DNA from: Synechococcus sp. 1G10
Lineage (GTDB): Bacteria; Cyanobacteriota; Cyanobacteriia; PCC-6307; Cyanobiaceae
DNA: 64,000 bases
Reading direction: 5' to 3'
Assembly (NCBI RefSeq): GCF_002252625.1
Contig: NZ_NQKW01000011.1
Location: 1-64,000, forward strand
In this document: piece after piece, positions 8,618-17,512 of the stretch
Layout: each line of letters starts with the position of its first letter
Position numbering within the stretch: position 1 is the first letter of the stretch
Translations under genes and position numbers: made by a program
The notes under the pieces: generated by a model
What the model was told of the DNA's origin: nothing
What the model saw: the letters and a program-made list of their open reading frames with translations, nothing else
Database searches by the model: none

Positions 8618-9967
8618 TCAGGCGGGCCAGGCGCGGGTGGAGGCGATCAAGGCCTCGTCGGGCAGGGCATCACTGCGGCGCACCTCAGCCTGGCGTGACT
8701 CCGCCAAAGTGCGGTGCAGAGCCTCCCCCATCGCCTCCCTCAGCACCGGGCTGGCCTCGAACGCCCGTACCGCCTCCGAGAGGGTCTGGGGCAGCCTCGG
8801 CGCCACCGCGGCAGACGCGGCGGCGGGATCTCCCGAAAGCGGTGGCGGCAGGGGCCTGGGCTGCTGCAGGGCGTTCTGCGCCATCGCCAGCACAGACCCC
8901 ACCAGCAGATAGGGGTTGGCGCTGAGATCGGCCACCTTGAGCTCCAGTTGGCCGGGTTCGCCCCCGCCGGCCGGCACCAGGCGCAGAGCCGCCTCCCGGT
9001 TCTCCACCCCCCAGATCTGGAAAGGCGCCGCCCAGCGCCCCGGGGCCAGCCGCTTGTACGACACCGCCAGGGCACAGGCCACAGGCATCAGGGCCGGTAG
9101 CTGCTCCAGCAGACCCGCCAGCAGCGCCTCTCCCCGGGTTGTGAGGCCAGCAGTGCCCGTGCCGCCACCGAGAAGGGGCACACCCTGGTCCGTCACGCTC
9201 AGGTGCAGGTGGCCGCCATTGCCCACCAGATCAGCCGTCACCACAGGGGCAAAGCTGCAGATCCAGCCGAAGCGACGGCTCACCTGCTGGATCACCAGCC
9301 GCGCCGCCACCAGGCGATCGGCGGCCTCGAGCGGCGGCGTTGGCGCCAGCGACAGCTCGAACTGGCCGGCGCCGTACTCCGGGTGCAGCTGCAGCCAGGG
9401 CAGCTCGGCCGCATCGAGGGCCTCGGCCACTGCGGTGAGGTAATCGAGCCCCTGCACCAGGCGATCTGCGCCGTAGGGGCCGCCCACCACCGCCGGACAC
9501 CAACCCACGGCACTGCCAACCGGCTGGGGCAGCCCCACCATCCACTCGATCTCGAAACCGGCCAGGGCGCTCAGGCCGGCAGCCGCGAAAGCCGCCTGCT
9601 GCCGGGCGCAGAAGCCGCGCTGATCCAGGCCATAGACCTCACCATCGCGGCCATGGCGGACGCCCGGAGCCCAGGCCCAGCCGGAGGCAGGGTCGAGCGG
9701 GCGCAGCGCGGTGAGATCGGGCTTCAGGCGCAGGTCGCCATCAGGGCGGGCCAGGCTCTGCTGCGGATCGATCAGGCCCGTGGCCCCGAAGGCATCGGCC
9801 ACCGGTGAAAAGCCCACTCCCTGGCTTGCCACCAGCGCCAACCGCTCCAGCGGCACCCCCTTCACCAGCACCGATCCGGCGTGATTCACGAAGGTGATCG
9901 CCAGCCGGCGCAGACCGCGCTCCAGCAGTTCCGCAGTTTGGGCAGTGGCGCTGGGGAGGTCCGGCAC
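8618..9967 (-). CDS. Glutamine-synthetase-like ligase (gamma-glutamyl ligase family)
   Basis: A 449-residue protein of the glutamine synthetase fold. Visible blocks are FEIEWMVG (first metal-binding glutamates), GNGGHLHLS (matches the family block for ATP and metal binding), a KRLAPGRWA segment, ENREAALRLVP (active-site arginines) and ELKVADLSANPYL near the end. It lacks the longer regulatory segments of the main cyanobacterial GlnA and is more like gamma-glutamyl-amine ligases (PuuA type). It probably ligates glutamate to an amine for catabolism rather than assimilating ammonium. Support comes from the permease downstream and the hydrolase starting 52 bases away in the opposite direction. 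A degenerate housekeeping GlnA is less likely. Confidence 0.75.
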   Translation of the reverse strand: MPDLPSATAQTAELLERGLRRLAITFVNHAGSVLVKGVPLERLALVASQGVGFSPVADAFGATGLIDPQQSLARPDGDLRLKPDLTALRPLDPASGWAWAPGVRHGRDGEVYGLDQRGFCARQQAAFAAAGLSALAGFEIEWMVGLPQPVGSAVGWCPAVVGGPYGADRLVQGLDYLTAVAEALDAAELPWLQLHPEYGAGQFELSLAPTPPLEAADRLVAARLVIQQVSRRFGWICSFAPVVTADLVGNGGHLHLSVTDQGVPLLGGGTGTAGLTTRGEALLAGLLEQLPALMPVACALAVSYKRLAPGRWAAPFQIWGVENREAALRLVPAGGGEPGQLELKVADLSANPYLLVGSVLAMAQNALQQPRPLPPPLSGDPAAASAAVAPRLPQTLSEAVRAFEASPVLREAMGEALHRTLAESRQAEVRRSDALPDEALIASTRAWPA

Positions 9968-10018
9968 GGCAGGCAGGCACGGGCCAGGAAATCATTGCCC
10001 GATTCGGTGACAGAGGCC

Positions 10019-10672
10019 ATGGTGGAGGCTGCGGCCCCTGCTCCCTTGGCTTCCACGGCCCTGCTCCTGGTTGACATCCAGAACGGCACCTGCGGACCGG
10101 CCGGTCCCACCGGCAGCGCTGGAGCCACCCAGCCATCCACGCTGCCGCATCCGCCGCAGCCACCCCGGCCGGCCGGCTTCGATGCCCACTTCCAGGCGGC
10201 TGTCCTGCCCCGGCTGGAGCAGGCGCTGGGCCACGCCCGCTCAAGCGGCCTGGAGGTGATCCACACCGTGATCGCCAACCTCACCGCCGATGGCCGCGAC
10301 CGCAGCCTCGACTACAAACGCTCCGGCATGGGCTTTGCCCCGGGCAGCTGGGAGGCACTGGTGATCGAGGCCCTCGCTCCCTGGCCCGATGAACTGGTGC
10401 TGCCGAAGAGTTCCTCCTCCCCCTTCAACTCCACCAGCCTTGATTACCTGCTGCGCAACATCGGCATCACCGAGCTGGTGGTGGCAGGCTTGCTCAGCGA
10501 TCAATGCATCGATCACACCGTCAAGGATGCGGCCGATCGCGGCTACCTCGTGACCTGTTTGACCGATGCCTGCATGGCCGAATCAGCTGAGCGACACCGG
10601 GCGGCCCTCAGCTGCTTTCGGGGCTACTGCAGGCAGCTCTGCGTGGCTGAGTTCATCAGCACGTTGGTTTGA
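10019..10672 (+). CDS. Isochorismatase-family cysteine hydrolase
   Basis: A 217-residue protein. The family triad is visible: Asp in LLLVDIQNG, Lys in LPKSSSSPF and the nucleophile Cys in LLSDQCIDH. Members hydrolyse small amides such as nicotinamide, ureidoacrylate or N-carbamoyl compounds; the substrate here cannot be told. A proline-rich insertion lies at about residues 28-52. The ATG at 10019 was chosen because the catalytic Asp block follows 18 residues later. The gene is divergent from the glutamine-synthetase-like gene with 51 bases between starts, which suggests a shared promoter region and a related pathway. Confidence 0.8.
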   Translation: MVEAAAPAPLASTALLLVDIQNGTCGPAGPTGSAGATQPSTLPHPPQPPRPAGFDAHFQAAVLPRLEQALGHARSSGLEVIHTVIANLTADGRDRSLDYKRSGMGFAPGSWEALVIEALAPWPDELVLPKSSSSPFNSTSLDYLLRNIGITELVVAGLLSDQCIDHTVKDAADRGYLVTCLTDACMAESAERHRAALSCFRGYCRQLCVAEFISTLV

Positions 10673-10690
10673 ATCGGAGTTCCAGAGGCC

Positions 10691-11086
10691 TCACTGTGCT
10701 TTCACTGCCTCACCGGCTCCTGAACGCGTCTCTGGGAGTGGTGGACACTCCAGGTTCCCCTGCCAGGCACCCCCACCGTTCGGATTGGCCGTCCAGATGA
10801 TGCCCGGGCGACCGTCACGCACCACTGCCTTGCACGAGCGCTGGGCTCCGGCAGGGGTGGTGAGCAGAGCTTCGCCGCTCTGGCAGCTGTAGACCTCCTT
10901 CATCCCCTTACCACTGGCTGCACAGCCGCTCAGATTGGAGAAGGACACCCTTGAGCCGTCCTCCATCGCTTTCTTACCGAGATAGATGGCAAACGAGGTG
11001 GGATCGGGCTTGAAGGGCAGGGCGAGGACCGACAGCGGCAAGCTGATCACCGAGATGGCGAGCGCGACCTGAAACGTGTGGCGCAT
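10691..11086 (-). CDS. Small exported protein of unknown function
   Basis: A 131-residue protein beginning with a basic residue and a hydrophobic run ending around LSVLA, a likely Sec signal peptide. The mature part has four cysteines (SGCAAS, YSCQSG, RSCKAV, LECPPL), which would allow two disulphide bonds in the periplasm. I do not recognise the family. It stands alone between the convergent cysteine hydrolase and the moaA gene upstream on the same strand. Confidence 0.55.
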   Translation of the reverse strand: MRHTFQVALAISVISLPLSVLALPFKPDPTSFAIYLGKKAMEDGSRVSFSNLSGCAASGKGMKEVYSCQSGEALLTTPAGAQRSCKAVVRDGRPGIIWTANPNGGGAWQGNLECPPLPETRSGAGEAVKAQ

Positions 11087-11134
11087 GGACAGGAAAGCGA
11101 TTGACAGCTGAGCGCATGGGCGTCAGAAGAATCA

Positions 11135-12211
11135 TCACCCCCCCAAGTAGGCCATCTCAGCGTGGGAGCGTTGAATCGTGACGGTCCCTGAAGAATGCTC
11201 TTCGGCGCGCTCCTCGCTGTAACGGTCGTGGCGCCGGCTCCAGAGACTCCGCATCGCCCTGCTCAGGGTCTCCCGAGGGGCGGAAGGCGAGCGCAACCAG
11301 GGCTTGAGGTCCAGGCCACTGGAGGCGAACAGGCAGGTGTAGGCCACCCCGTCGGCGGTGATGCGCAGTCGGTCGCAGTCGCCGCAGAAGGGGGCCGAGA
11401 TCGAGGCCACCACGGCGAGATTCCCCCCGCCATCGCGGTAGCGCCAGCGGCTGGCCGTGCCATGGGCCTGGCGGCCCAGGGGCTCAAGGGGCCAGTGGGC
11501 GCCGATCCGCCGCACCATCTCGGCGGCGGGCAGCACCAGATCCGGCTGCCAGCCATTGCGGTTGCCCACATCCATGAACTCGATCAGCCGCAACTCGATT
11601 CCCCGTTGCCGGGCCAGCTCCGCCAGGGACAGCAGCTGATCCTCGTTGCGGCCGCGGGCGATCACAGCGTTGAGCTTGAGAGCACCCCTGGCGGGATCGA
11701 AACCAGCATCGCAGGCATGATCGAGAGCTCTGAGCACCTTCTCGAGCAACGCCTCTCCGGCCCTGGCCCCGCCGGCGAGGCCCGCCATGCGCGCCACGCT
11801 GGCGCCATCGGTGCCATCGAGGCTCACGGTGATCCGATCCAGGCCCGCTGCCCACAGCTCCCGGGCCCGCTCGGAGCTGAGCAACACCCCATTGGTGGTG
11901 AGGGCGATCTCGCTCAGCCCCATCGAACCTGAGCCGTCCCGATGTCCGCGCAGGGGCCGCAGGGCCGCCACCAGCTCCTCCAGGCCCCGGTGCAGCAGGG
12001 GCTCACCGCCAGTCAGCCGCAACCTGCTGAAACCCAGCTCCGCCGCCGCACTCACCAGCTGGAGCCGCTCTGTGTGGCTCAGCAGCTCCGGCGGGTCCTG
12101 GCTGTCCGGGCAGCAGTAGGGGCAGGCGAGGTTGCAGCGGGCGGTGAGGGAGAGACGCAGCACCCCTGGTGGGCGGCCCAGTTGATCGAGGGGAGGGGTC
12201 GGAGCTGCCAC
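11135..12211 (-). CDS. moaA: GTP 3',8-cyclase (molybdenum cofactor biosynthesis MoaA)
   Basis: A radical SAM enzyme that starts molybdopterin synthesis from GTP. The first iron-sulphur cluster motif is CNLACPYC and the second, C-terminal cluster uses FCGDCDRLR plus a later Cys in AYTCLF. The SAM-binding LTGGEPLL is present. From the GTG at 12211 it has 358 residues, near the family length. This start leaves a 34-base gap after mobA; the next alternative upstream, an ATG at 12313, would lie inside mobA. It ends in a Gly-Gly pair, as MoaA proteins do (needed for activity in the family). It follows mobA on the same strand and serves NarB and the YdeP-like enzyme. Confidence 0.9.
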   Translation of the reverse strand: MAAPTPPLDQLGRPPGVLRLSLTARCNLACPYCCPDSQDPPELLSHTERLQLVSAAAELGFSRLRLTGGEPLLHRGLEELVAALRPLRGHRDGSGSMGLSEIALTTNGVLLSSERARELWAAGLDRITVSLDGTDGASVARMAGLAGGARAGEALLEKVLRALDHACDAGFDPARGALKLNAVIARGRNEDQLLSLAELARQRGIELRLIEFMDVGNRNGWQPDLVLPAAEMVRRIGAHWPLEPLGRQAHGTASRWRYRDGGGNLAVVASISAPFCGDCDRLRITADGVAYTCLFASSGLDLKPWLRSPSAPRETLSRAMRSLWSRRHDRYSEERAEEHSSGTVTIQRSHAEMAYLGG

Positions 12212-12245
12212 ATCTGCCCGGCCTGGGCGGCCGGCTGCGGGGGGC

Positions 12246-12926
12246 TCAGCCTGGCGCAGACCCGCTGAAACCGTCGCCTGACCCTGGCCCGTAATCCCCA
12301 GGCGTGTTGGCATTGAGCAGCTGGGCTGGATCGAGCTCCACGGCACGGACGCAGCGGGTCTGCTCGAGCCAACGCAGCAGGCTGCGCCCGCCCCGGCCGG
12401 TGAAGGCGTCCGCCGCCGCTCGGTTGGAGGGAGTGGCCGGATAGAGACCCAGCAGGGGCTGCAGCCGGCGGCCATCGTGGGCCAGATGGATGGTGTCGGG
12501 ATCGAAGCCGGCCTCTGCAGCCGCCACCAGGGCCCGCAGGCTCTCGAGCTCCAGCCGGGGCATGTCCACCGGGGCGAGCAGCAGGCGCTGGCCGGGGTGA
12601 AGCGCCATCAGCCGGGTGAGGGCCAGCAGCGGCCCCTCCCGGGGGGGCGGCTCCAGCAGCACCTCGATCTCCAGCCCGAGCCGCTCGTTCAACTCGCGGG
12701 CGAGTTGGGCGTGGGCGCGATGCCGACTCACCAGGGTGAGCGGTGCCCCGAGACCGGCCAGCAGCCGCAGGGCATGCTCCAGCCAGGTGCCGCCGTTGGG
12801 GTGACTCAGCAGGGCCTTGTCGGTGCCCATGCGCCGGCTGTCGCCGCCGCTGAGCAGGCAGGTCCGCAGCGGGGCCGGCTCAGGTCTGGGGTCAAGGCGC
12901 GACGGGCCGCCGGCTGATCCGCTCAT
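12246..12926 (-). CDS. mobA: Molybdenum cofactor guanylyltransferase
   Basis: A 226-residue nucleotidyltransferase that attaches GMP to molybdopterin to make the bis-MGD cofactor needed by NarB. The nucleotide-binding start LLSGGDSRRMGTDKAL is clear, and VDMPRL carries the metal-binding Asp. The ATG at 12926 was chosen because the motif follows 20 residues on; an upstream ATG at 12950 is also open. moaA follows on the same strand with a short gap, so the two probably share a transcript. Confidence 0.88.
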   Translation of the reverse strand: MSGSAGGPSRLDPRPEPAPLRTCLLSGGDSRRMGTDKALLSHPNGGTWLEHALRLLAGLGAPLTLVSRHRAHAQLARELNERLGLEIEVLLEPPPREGPLLALTRLMALHPGQRLLLAPVDMPRLELESLRALVAAAEAGFDPDTIHLAHDGRRLQPLLGLYPATPSNRAAADAFTGRGGRSLLRWLEQTRCVRAVELDPAQLLNANTPGDYGPGSGDGFSGSAPG

Positions 12927-13167
12927 GGACGAACTGAAGCACGGTCGCAATCACGGCTCCTTGCTCGCCATCACGGAAGAGCTCATGGCCGCAGCGGCCG
13001 CAGACCATCACGTTCAGCTGCAGGAAGGAGAGCAGGGCCTCGATCGGCACCTGCACCACGAGTCCGAGCTGGATCAGGGCTGGCTCAAGGGCACTGAAGG
13101 TGGCTGTGCTGCCGCTGAAGCCATGCAGCAGCAGACCAACCGGGCCCCGGAGGGGCTGGGAACTCAC
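12892..13167 (-). CDS. Possible small protein between psiE-like gene and mobA
   Basis: A 91-residue frame whose ATG overlaps the stop of the psiE-like gene by four bases, and whose end overlaps the mobA start by about 35 bases. It contains a CGRCG pair of cysteines and no clear membrane segment. I recognise no family. The tight ATGA overlap is the main argument that it is real; a competing frame on the other strand (12926-13173) covers the same bases. Confidence 0.3.
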   Translation of the reverse strand: MSSQPLRGPVGLLLHGFSGSTATFSALEPALIQLGLVVQVPIEALLSFLQLNVMVCGRCGHELFRDGEQGAVIATVLQFVHERISRRPVAP

Positions 13168-13706
13168 TCGTGAAAGAAGGGGCCCGTCCTCATCCGCTCG
13201 GAAACCTTGGCTTCCGGATCCACCCCAGCGAAGGTGGGCGGCAACCAGACCCTCACCACCATCAACACGGCCATGGTGATCAGGAACATGCAGACCGCCA
13301 GGATCTGGTGCCAGTCGGTTTCCAGCACGCCGTTCACGATCACCTCCCGCAGCACCGACACGATTGCAATCTCCACAGACACGCCGATCGACACCCGCTG
13401 CTCCTGCAGATAAATGATCAGCAGGCGGAACAATTCCACCAGGATCAGGATGAAGAGGATGTCGGCGGTGATCTCATGGAACTGAGGCGCCGAGAGCAGC
13501 GTGGAGTAGAGGATGCGCATCTGCAGCACCATCACGCAGAACAGCCCCACACAGAGCGAGACCGCGATCAGATCCTGAATCGCCTCGAGCGACTGAACGA
13601 TCTGGATCCGGCGGAACTGCTGGTACCAGGGCACCACGCCCGGGGGTGCGGCGAGTGGCCGCTCGACGGTGATTGGATCGACGGCAGTGGGGATGGTCGT
13701 GCTCAC
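13164..13706 (-). CDS. PsiE-like small membrane protein
   Basis: A 180-residue protein with four hydrophobic segments (about 44-64, 82-100, 112-128 and 138-154). The pattern, including an EIAIVSVLREVIV segment and an acidic-basic tail, resembles the PsiE family, named for phosphate-starvation induction in E. coli; its activity is unknown. The gene is divergent from narB with 154 bases between them. On the other side it runs into the small frame at 13167 and mobA, so it may be the first gene of a psiE-mobA-moaA transcript. Confidence 0.65.
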   Translation of the reverse strand: MSTTIPTAVDPITVERPLAAPPGVVPWYQQFRRIQIVQSLEAIQDLIAVSLCVGLFCVMVLQMRILYSTLLSAPQFHEITADILFILILVELFRLLIIYLQEQRVSIGVSVEIAIVSVLREVIVNGVLETDWHQILAVCMFLITMAVLMVVRVWLPPTFAGVDPEAKVSERMRTGPFFHE

Positions 13707-13860
13707 AGGGTTCAGGCTCTCCAGCCGGGGGTCAGTGGCCGAACCTTAGTCGGCGTTTTTCTTATGGGTCAACCTGCGATTGATGAGCTTCGATGATTGC
13801 CCCCATAGGCCCAGCCCTCGCCCCGCCTTCGCCCGTCACCAACGCAGCCCATGGGTCAGC

Positions 13861-16056
13861 ATGGACAACGACTCCCGTTGCACCACCTGCCCAGTGCCCG
13901 CTCCTGCCAAGGCTCAATGCCCCTACTGCGGGGTCGGCTGTGGCCTGGAGCTCAAACCACCGGCAGCGGACACCAACAATCCGGACACCCCAGGCCAAGC
14001 ACCAGCACCAGCCGAGGCGATCTGGAGCGTCCGGGGTGACCGGCAGCATCCCTCCTCCCTCGGCCAGGTGTGCGTGAAGGGGGCCACCGTGACCGAAACC
14101 CTTCACCACAACCGCCTGACCACACCGTTGTGGCGCGAGCAGCGCGACCAACCCTTTGAGGCGATCAGCTGGGAGCGGGCCTTCACGATTCTGGTGGAGC
14201 GAATCCAGGCGATTCAGGCCGAGCGGGGATCCAGCGCCATCGCGATGTACGGCTCCGGCCAGTTCCTCACCGAGGACTACTACGTCGCCAACAAACTGAT
14301 CAAAGGGGCCCTGGGCACGAACAATTTCGATGCCAATTCACGGCTGTGCATGAGCTCGGCGGTGTCGGGCTACAAGCTCAGCCTGGGCTCCGATGGCCCC
14401 CCCTGCTGCTACGACGACCTCGACCTGGCCGAAACGGTGGTGCTGATCGGCACCAACACGGCCGAGTGCCATCCCGTGCTGTTCCAGCGACTGCTGAAGC
14501 GCAAGCGCCGCCAGAAAGAGGCGCTGCAACTTGTCGTTATTGATCCCCGTGCCACCGCCACCAGCGATGTGGCCGACCTGCACCTGGCCATTCGCCCCGG
14601 CACGGATCTGGTGCTGCTGCACGGTGTGGGTCATCTGCTGCTGGAGAGGGGTGCCCTTGACCCTGAGCGGGTGGCGGCCACGGCCGACGGCTTCCCTGAG
14701 CTGGCGGCCCTCTGGGCCGGCTGGACACCGGAGAGGGTCTGCGCCCTCTGCGGGATCGAGGAAGAGGCGCTACGGCAGCTGACGGCGCTCTGGGCCGCCA
14801 GCTCCGGAGTGCTCAGCCTCTGGTCGATGGGGGTGAACCAAAGCGTGGAGGGCACCGCCACCGTGGCGGGGATCATCAACCTGCATCTGGTCAGCGGCCA
14901 GATCGGCAAACCCGGCGCCGGACCCTTCTCGCTCACCGGGCAACCCAATGCCATGGGCGGACGGGAAGCAGGCGGTCTGGCCGCGCTGCTGCCTGGGTAT
15001 CGCTCGATCCATGAAGCCAGCCACCGCGCCCAGATCGAGCAGCACTGGGCCTTCCCCCCAGGCGCGATCTCCGAGCGCGATGGCCTCTCGGTGTGGGAGC
15101 AGATCGAGGCGATGGAACGGGGCGAGCTGGGCCTGTGGTGGGTGGCGGCCACCAACCCGCTGGTGAGCCTGCCCTGGCTGGATCGGGTGCGCCAGGCTGT
15201 GGCCCGCTGCCCCCTTGTGGTGCTGAGCGAGGCCTACGCCGGCACCGAAACCGAAGCGGTGGCCCATCTGGTGCTGCCTGCCGCCCAGTGGAGCGAAAAG
15301 GTGGGCGTGATGACCAACTCGGAGCGCCGGGTCACCCTCTCCCAGGCCTTCCGGGAGCCCCCGGGCGAAGCCCGCCCCGACTGGTCCATCTTTGCGGAAG
15401 TGGGCCGGCGGCTGGGCTTTGGCCAGCAGTTCGCCTACGGCTCCTCGGCTGAGGTCTACGCCGAGTTCGCGGCGATCACCGCCGGGCGGCTCTGCGACCA
15501 CAGCGGCCTCAGCCATGGCCTGCTGGGAGAACACGGGCCCCAGCAGTGGCCCTTCCCGGCCGGCACGGCGGCGGGGGGCGGCCAGGCGCGACTGCACACC
15601 GGCATCTACCCCACGCCCAACGGCAAGGCCCGTCTCGTCGCCCAGCAACCCCTGGGGCTGGGGGAGCCACCGGATGCCGGCTTCCCCCTGGTGCTCACGG
15701 TGGGGCGCTACCTCGGCCACTGGCACACCATGACCCGCACCGTCCATGTGGAGCGGGTGCGCCGCAGCCACCCTGAACCCCTGCTGGAGATCCACCCGGC
15801 AGACGCCGAGCGCTGCAACCTCGAGGATGGCGGTCTGGCCCGGGTGAGCTCACGCCGCGGCGATCTGACAGTGAAGGTGCAGATCAGCGATCGGATTCGC
15901 CCGGGCACCGTGTTCCTGCCGATGCACTGGGGTGCCGCCCAGGAGCAGGCCTGTGAGGCCAACCGGCTGATGCATGCCCTGGGCTGCCCGATCTCGAAAC
16001 AACCCGAACTCAAGGCCGCCGCCGTGCGAGTGGAGCGGGCCGAGACAGCTGGCTAG
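13861..16056 (+). CDS. narB: Ferredoxin-dependent assimilatory nitrate reductase
   Basis: A 731-residue molybdopterin enzyme that reduces nitrate to nitrite in the cytoplasm using reduced ferredoxin. The N-terminal 4Fe-4S cluster ligands are visible at C20, C23, C27 and C71 (CPYCGVGC and GQVCVKG). The molybdenum-ligand Cys is C163 in SRLCMSSAV, the same position as in NapA/NarB. The C-terminal MGD-binding domain includes GRYLGHWHTMTRT. The ATG at 13861 is preferred because the cluster motif starts 19 residues later. No GTAN8TAC box was found in the 154 bases upstream. The gene converges with the regulator gene, only three bases apart. Confidence 0.95.
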   Translation: MDNDSRCTTCPVPAPAKAQCPYCGVGCGLELKPPAADTNNPDTPGQAPAPAEAIWSVRGDRQHPSSLGQVCVKGATVTETLHHNRLTTPLWREQRDQPFEAISWERAFTILVERIQAIQAERGSSAIAMYGSGQFLTEDYYVANKLIKGALGTNNFDANSRLCMSSAVSGYKLSLGSDGPPCCYDDLDLAETVVLIGTNTAECHPVLFQRLLKRKRRQKEALQLVVIDPRATATSDVADLHLAIRPGTDLVLLHGVGHLLLERGALDPERVAATADGFPELAALWAGWTPERVCALCGIEEEALRQLTALWAASSGVLSLWSMGVNQSVEGTATVAGIINLHLVSGQIGKPGAGPFSLTGQPNAMGGREAGGLAALLPGYRSIHEASHRAQIEQHWAFPPGAISERDGLSVWEQIEAMERGELGLWWVAATNPLVSLPWLDRVRQAVARCPLVVLSEAYAGTETEAVAHLVLPAAQWSEKVGVMTNSERRVTLSQAFREPPGEARPDWSIFAEVGRRLGFGQQFAYGSSAEVYAEFAAITAGRLCDHSGLSHGLLGEHGPQQWPFPAGTAAGGGQARLHTGIYPTPNGKARLVAQQPLGLGEPPDAGFPLVLTVGRYLGHWHTMTRTVHVERVRRSHPEPLLEIHPADAERCNLEDGGLARVSSRRGDLTVKVQISDRIRPGTVFLPMHWGAAQEQACEANRLMHALGCPISKQPELKAAAVRVERAETAG

Positions 16057-16059
16057 GAA

Positions 16060-16662
16060 TCAGCCGATCGGCAGCATCGCCTCCACCAGCTCAGGCGATA
16101 GGCGCAACACAGGAGGGCCACTGCCGGCGGGATGGTCGTCCACCAAGCCCGACTGACGCAACCGCGTGAACATCTTGGTGACGGTGACGCGGGTGTTGCC
16201 GATCAACTCAGCCAGGCGCTCATGGGTGATCCGGATCGGCAGCTCGTACCAGATGCCATTGCGACGACCCATCCGCTCCACCAGCAACGCCAGCAACGCC
16301 CTCAGTCGCTTTTCGGTGTCGGGGTGATGGCGGATCATCAACAGCTCCAGGGTCCAGGTGCTCAGATCCGTGAGATCGCCCAGCTCTTCCCTGCGCTCGA
16401 CCCGCTCGATCTGCACCAGGGTGAGGGCTTCGAGGCCAACCCAATCGCGACGAAGGGTCAGGGCATCGCAGACATCATCCGGCTGCAGAAAGCCGATCGT
16501 GATTTCCTGGCCCGAGGAGGCAAGCAGAAACACCCGGAGGATGCCCGAGAGGACCCGCATCGGCGAGGTGGCGGCAGTGTGGCCGCCATCAAGCAGCAGG
16601 GTCTGGCCAACGGCCATCGACAACTGGCAGAAAGACTGATGAGCCGGAAGGGCTGTGCTCAC
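16060..16662 (-). CDS. Crp/Fnr-family regulator, NtcA-like, last gene of nrt operon
   Basis: A 200-residue regulator. The C-terminal winged helix-turn-helix has ITHERLAELIG followed by NTRVTVTKMF, close to the recognition helix of cyanobacterial NtcA (which reads like STRVTVTR). The N-terminal sensor half is short and divergent, so the ligand is not clear. Its start overlaps the nrtD stop by four bases, which makes it the fifth gene of nrtABCD. It may be an NtcA paralogue that feeds back on nitrate genes; it is not likely to be NtcA itself, which is normally about 222 residues and encoded elsewhere. Confidence 0.75.
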   Translation of the reverse strand: MSTALPAHQSFCQLSMAVGQTLLLDGGHTAATSPMRVLSGILRVFLLASSGQEITIGFLQPDDVCDALTLRRDWVGLEALTLVQIERVERREELGDLTDLSTWTLELLMIRHHPDTEKRLRALLALLVERMGRRNGIWYELPIRITHERLAELIGNTRVTVTKMFTRLRQSGLVDDHPAGSGPPVLRLSPELVEAMLPIG

Positions 16663-17492
16663 GTGTCGTCGTGGGCGAAACGGCGATAGAGAAAATCGAG
16701 GGCGCGGTTGCGGTAGTCGAAGTATTCGGGAAGCTCCATCAGCCGGGCCCGATCGCGGGGCTGTGGGAAGGGAAGGTCAAGGATTTCGCCGATCTTCGCC
16801 GCCGGTCCATTGGTCATCATCACCACCCGATCCGCCAGGAACAAGGCCTCATCGATGTCGTGGGTGATCATCAAGACGGTGACCTTGTGCTCGGCCCAGA
16901 TCTTGAGAAGCTCTTCCTGGAGCTCCTCCCTGGTGATCGGATCAAGGGCGCCGAACGGTTCATCGAGCACCAGGACCTTGGGTTGCAGGGCAAGGGCGCG
17001 GGCGATCGACACCCGCTGCTTCATGCCACCGGAGAGGCTCCCTGGCTTCTTGGCTGCGGCTTCGGTGAGGCCCACCATCGCCAGATGCTTCTCCACCAGG
17101 GCCCTGGCCTGGCCGTTGCGCTTGAGCTCAGGAAAAACATTGTTCACCGCCAGGGCGATGTTGTCGTAAGCCGACAGCCAGGGGAGCAGGCAATAGTTCT
17201 GGAACACCACCATGCGATCGGGGCCGGGCTCCACGATCGGCTCCGATTCCAGCCGCACCTGTCCTGTGGTGGGCTCGCGAAAGCCGGAGACCATGTCGAG
17301 CAGGGTGGATTTGCCGCAACCGGAGTGGCCGATGACGCAGATGAACTCCCCTTCACGCACCTCGAGGTGAACATCATCAAGGACGGTATAAGGGCCGTTG
17401 GGTGTGGGATACACCTTCGAGACCCCATCGATCACCAGGAACGGCTCCGATCCCTTTGTGGTGGCTGCGGTAGTGGTGGGGAGAGTCTGCAT
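16659..17492 (-). CDS. nrtD: Nitrate ABC transporter ATPase NrtD
   Basis: A 277-residue ATPase that powers nitrate/nitrite import. Walker A is GHSGCGKST (55-63), the ABC signature is LSGGMKQR, and Walker B is [12 protein letters not shown]; the switch His is in MITHD. It is the stand-alone partner of the NrtC ATPase. It lies 20 bases after nrtC and overlaps the following regulator gene by four bases. Confidence 0.93.
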   Translation of the reverse strand: MQTLPTTTAATTKGSEPFLVIDGVSKVYPTPNGPYTVLDDVHLEVREGEFICVIGHSGCGKSTLLDMVSGFREPTTGQVRLESEPIVEPGPDRMVVFQNYCLLPWLSAYDNIALAVNNVFPELKRNGQARALVEKHLAMVGLTEAAAKKPGSLSGGMKQRVSIARALALQPKVLVLDEPFGALDPITREELQEELLKIWAEHKVTVLMITHDIDEALFLADRVVMMTNGPAAKIGEILDLPFPQPRDRARLMELPEYFDYRNRALDFLYRRFAHDDT

Positions 17493-17512
17493 CGGTTGAA
17501 GGGTTAAGGAGC

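Noticed and set aside
14770-15795. 341-residue frame antisense to narB
   Set aside because: A shadow of the G+C-rich narB codons; no motif and wrong strand for the operon.
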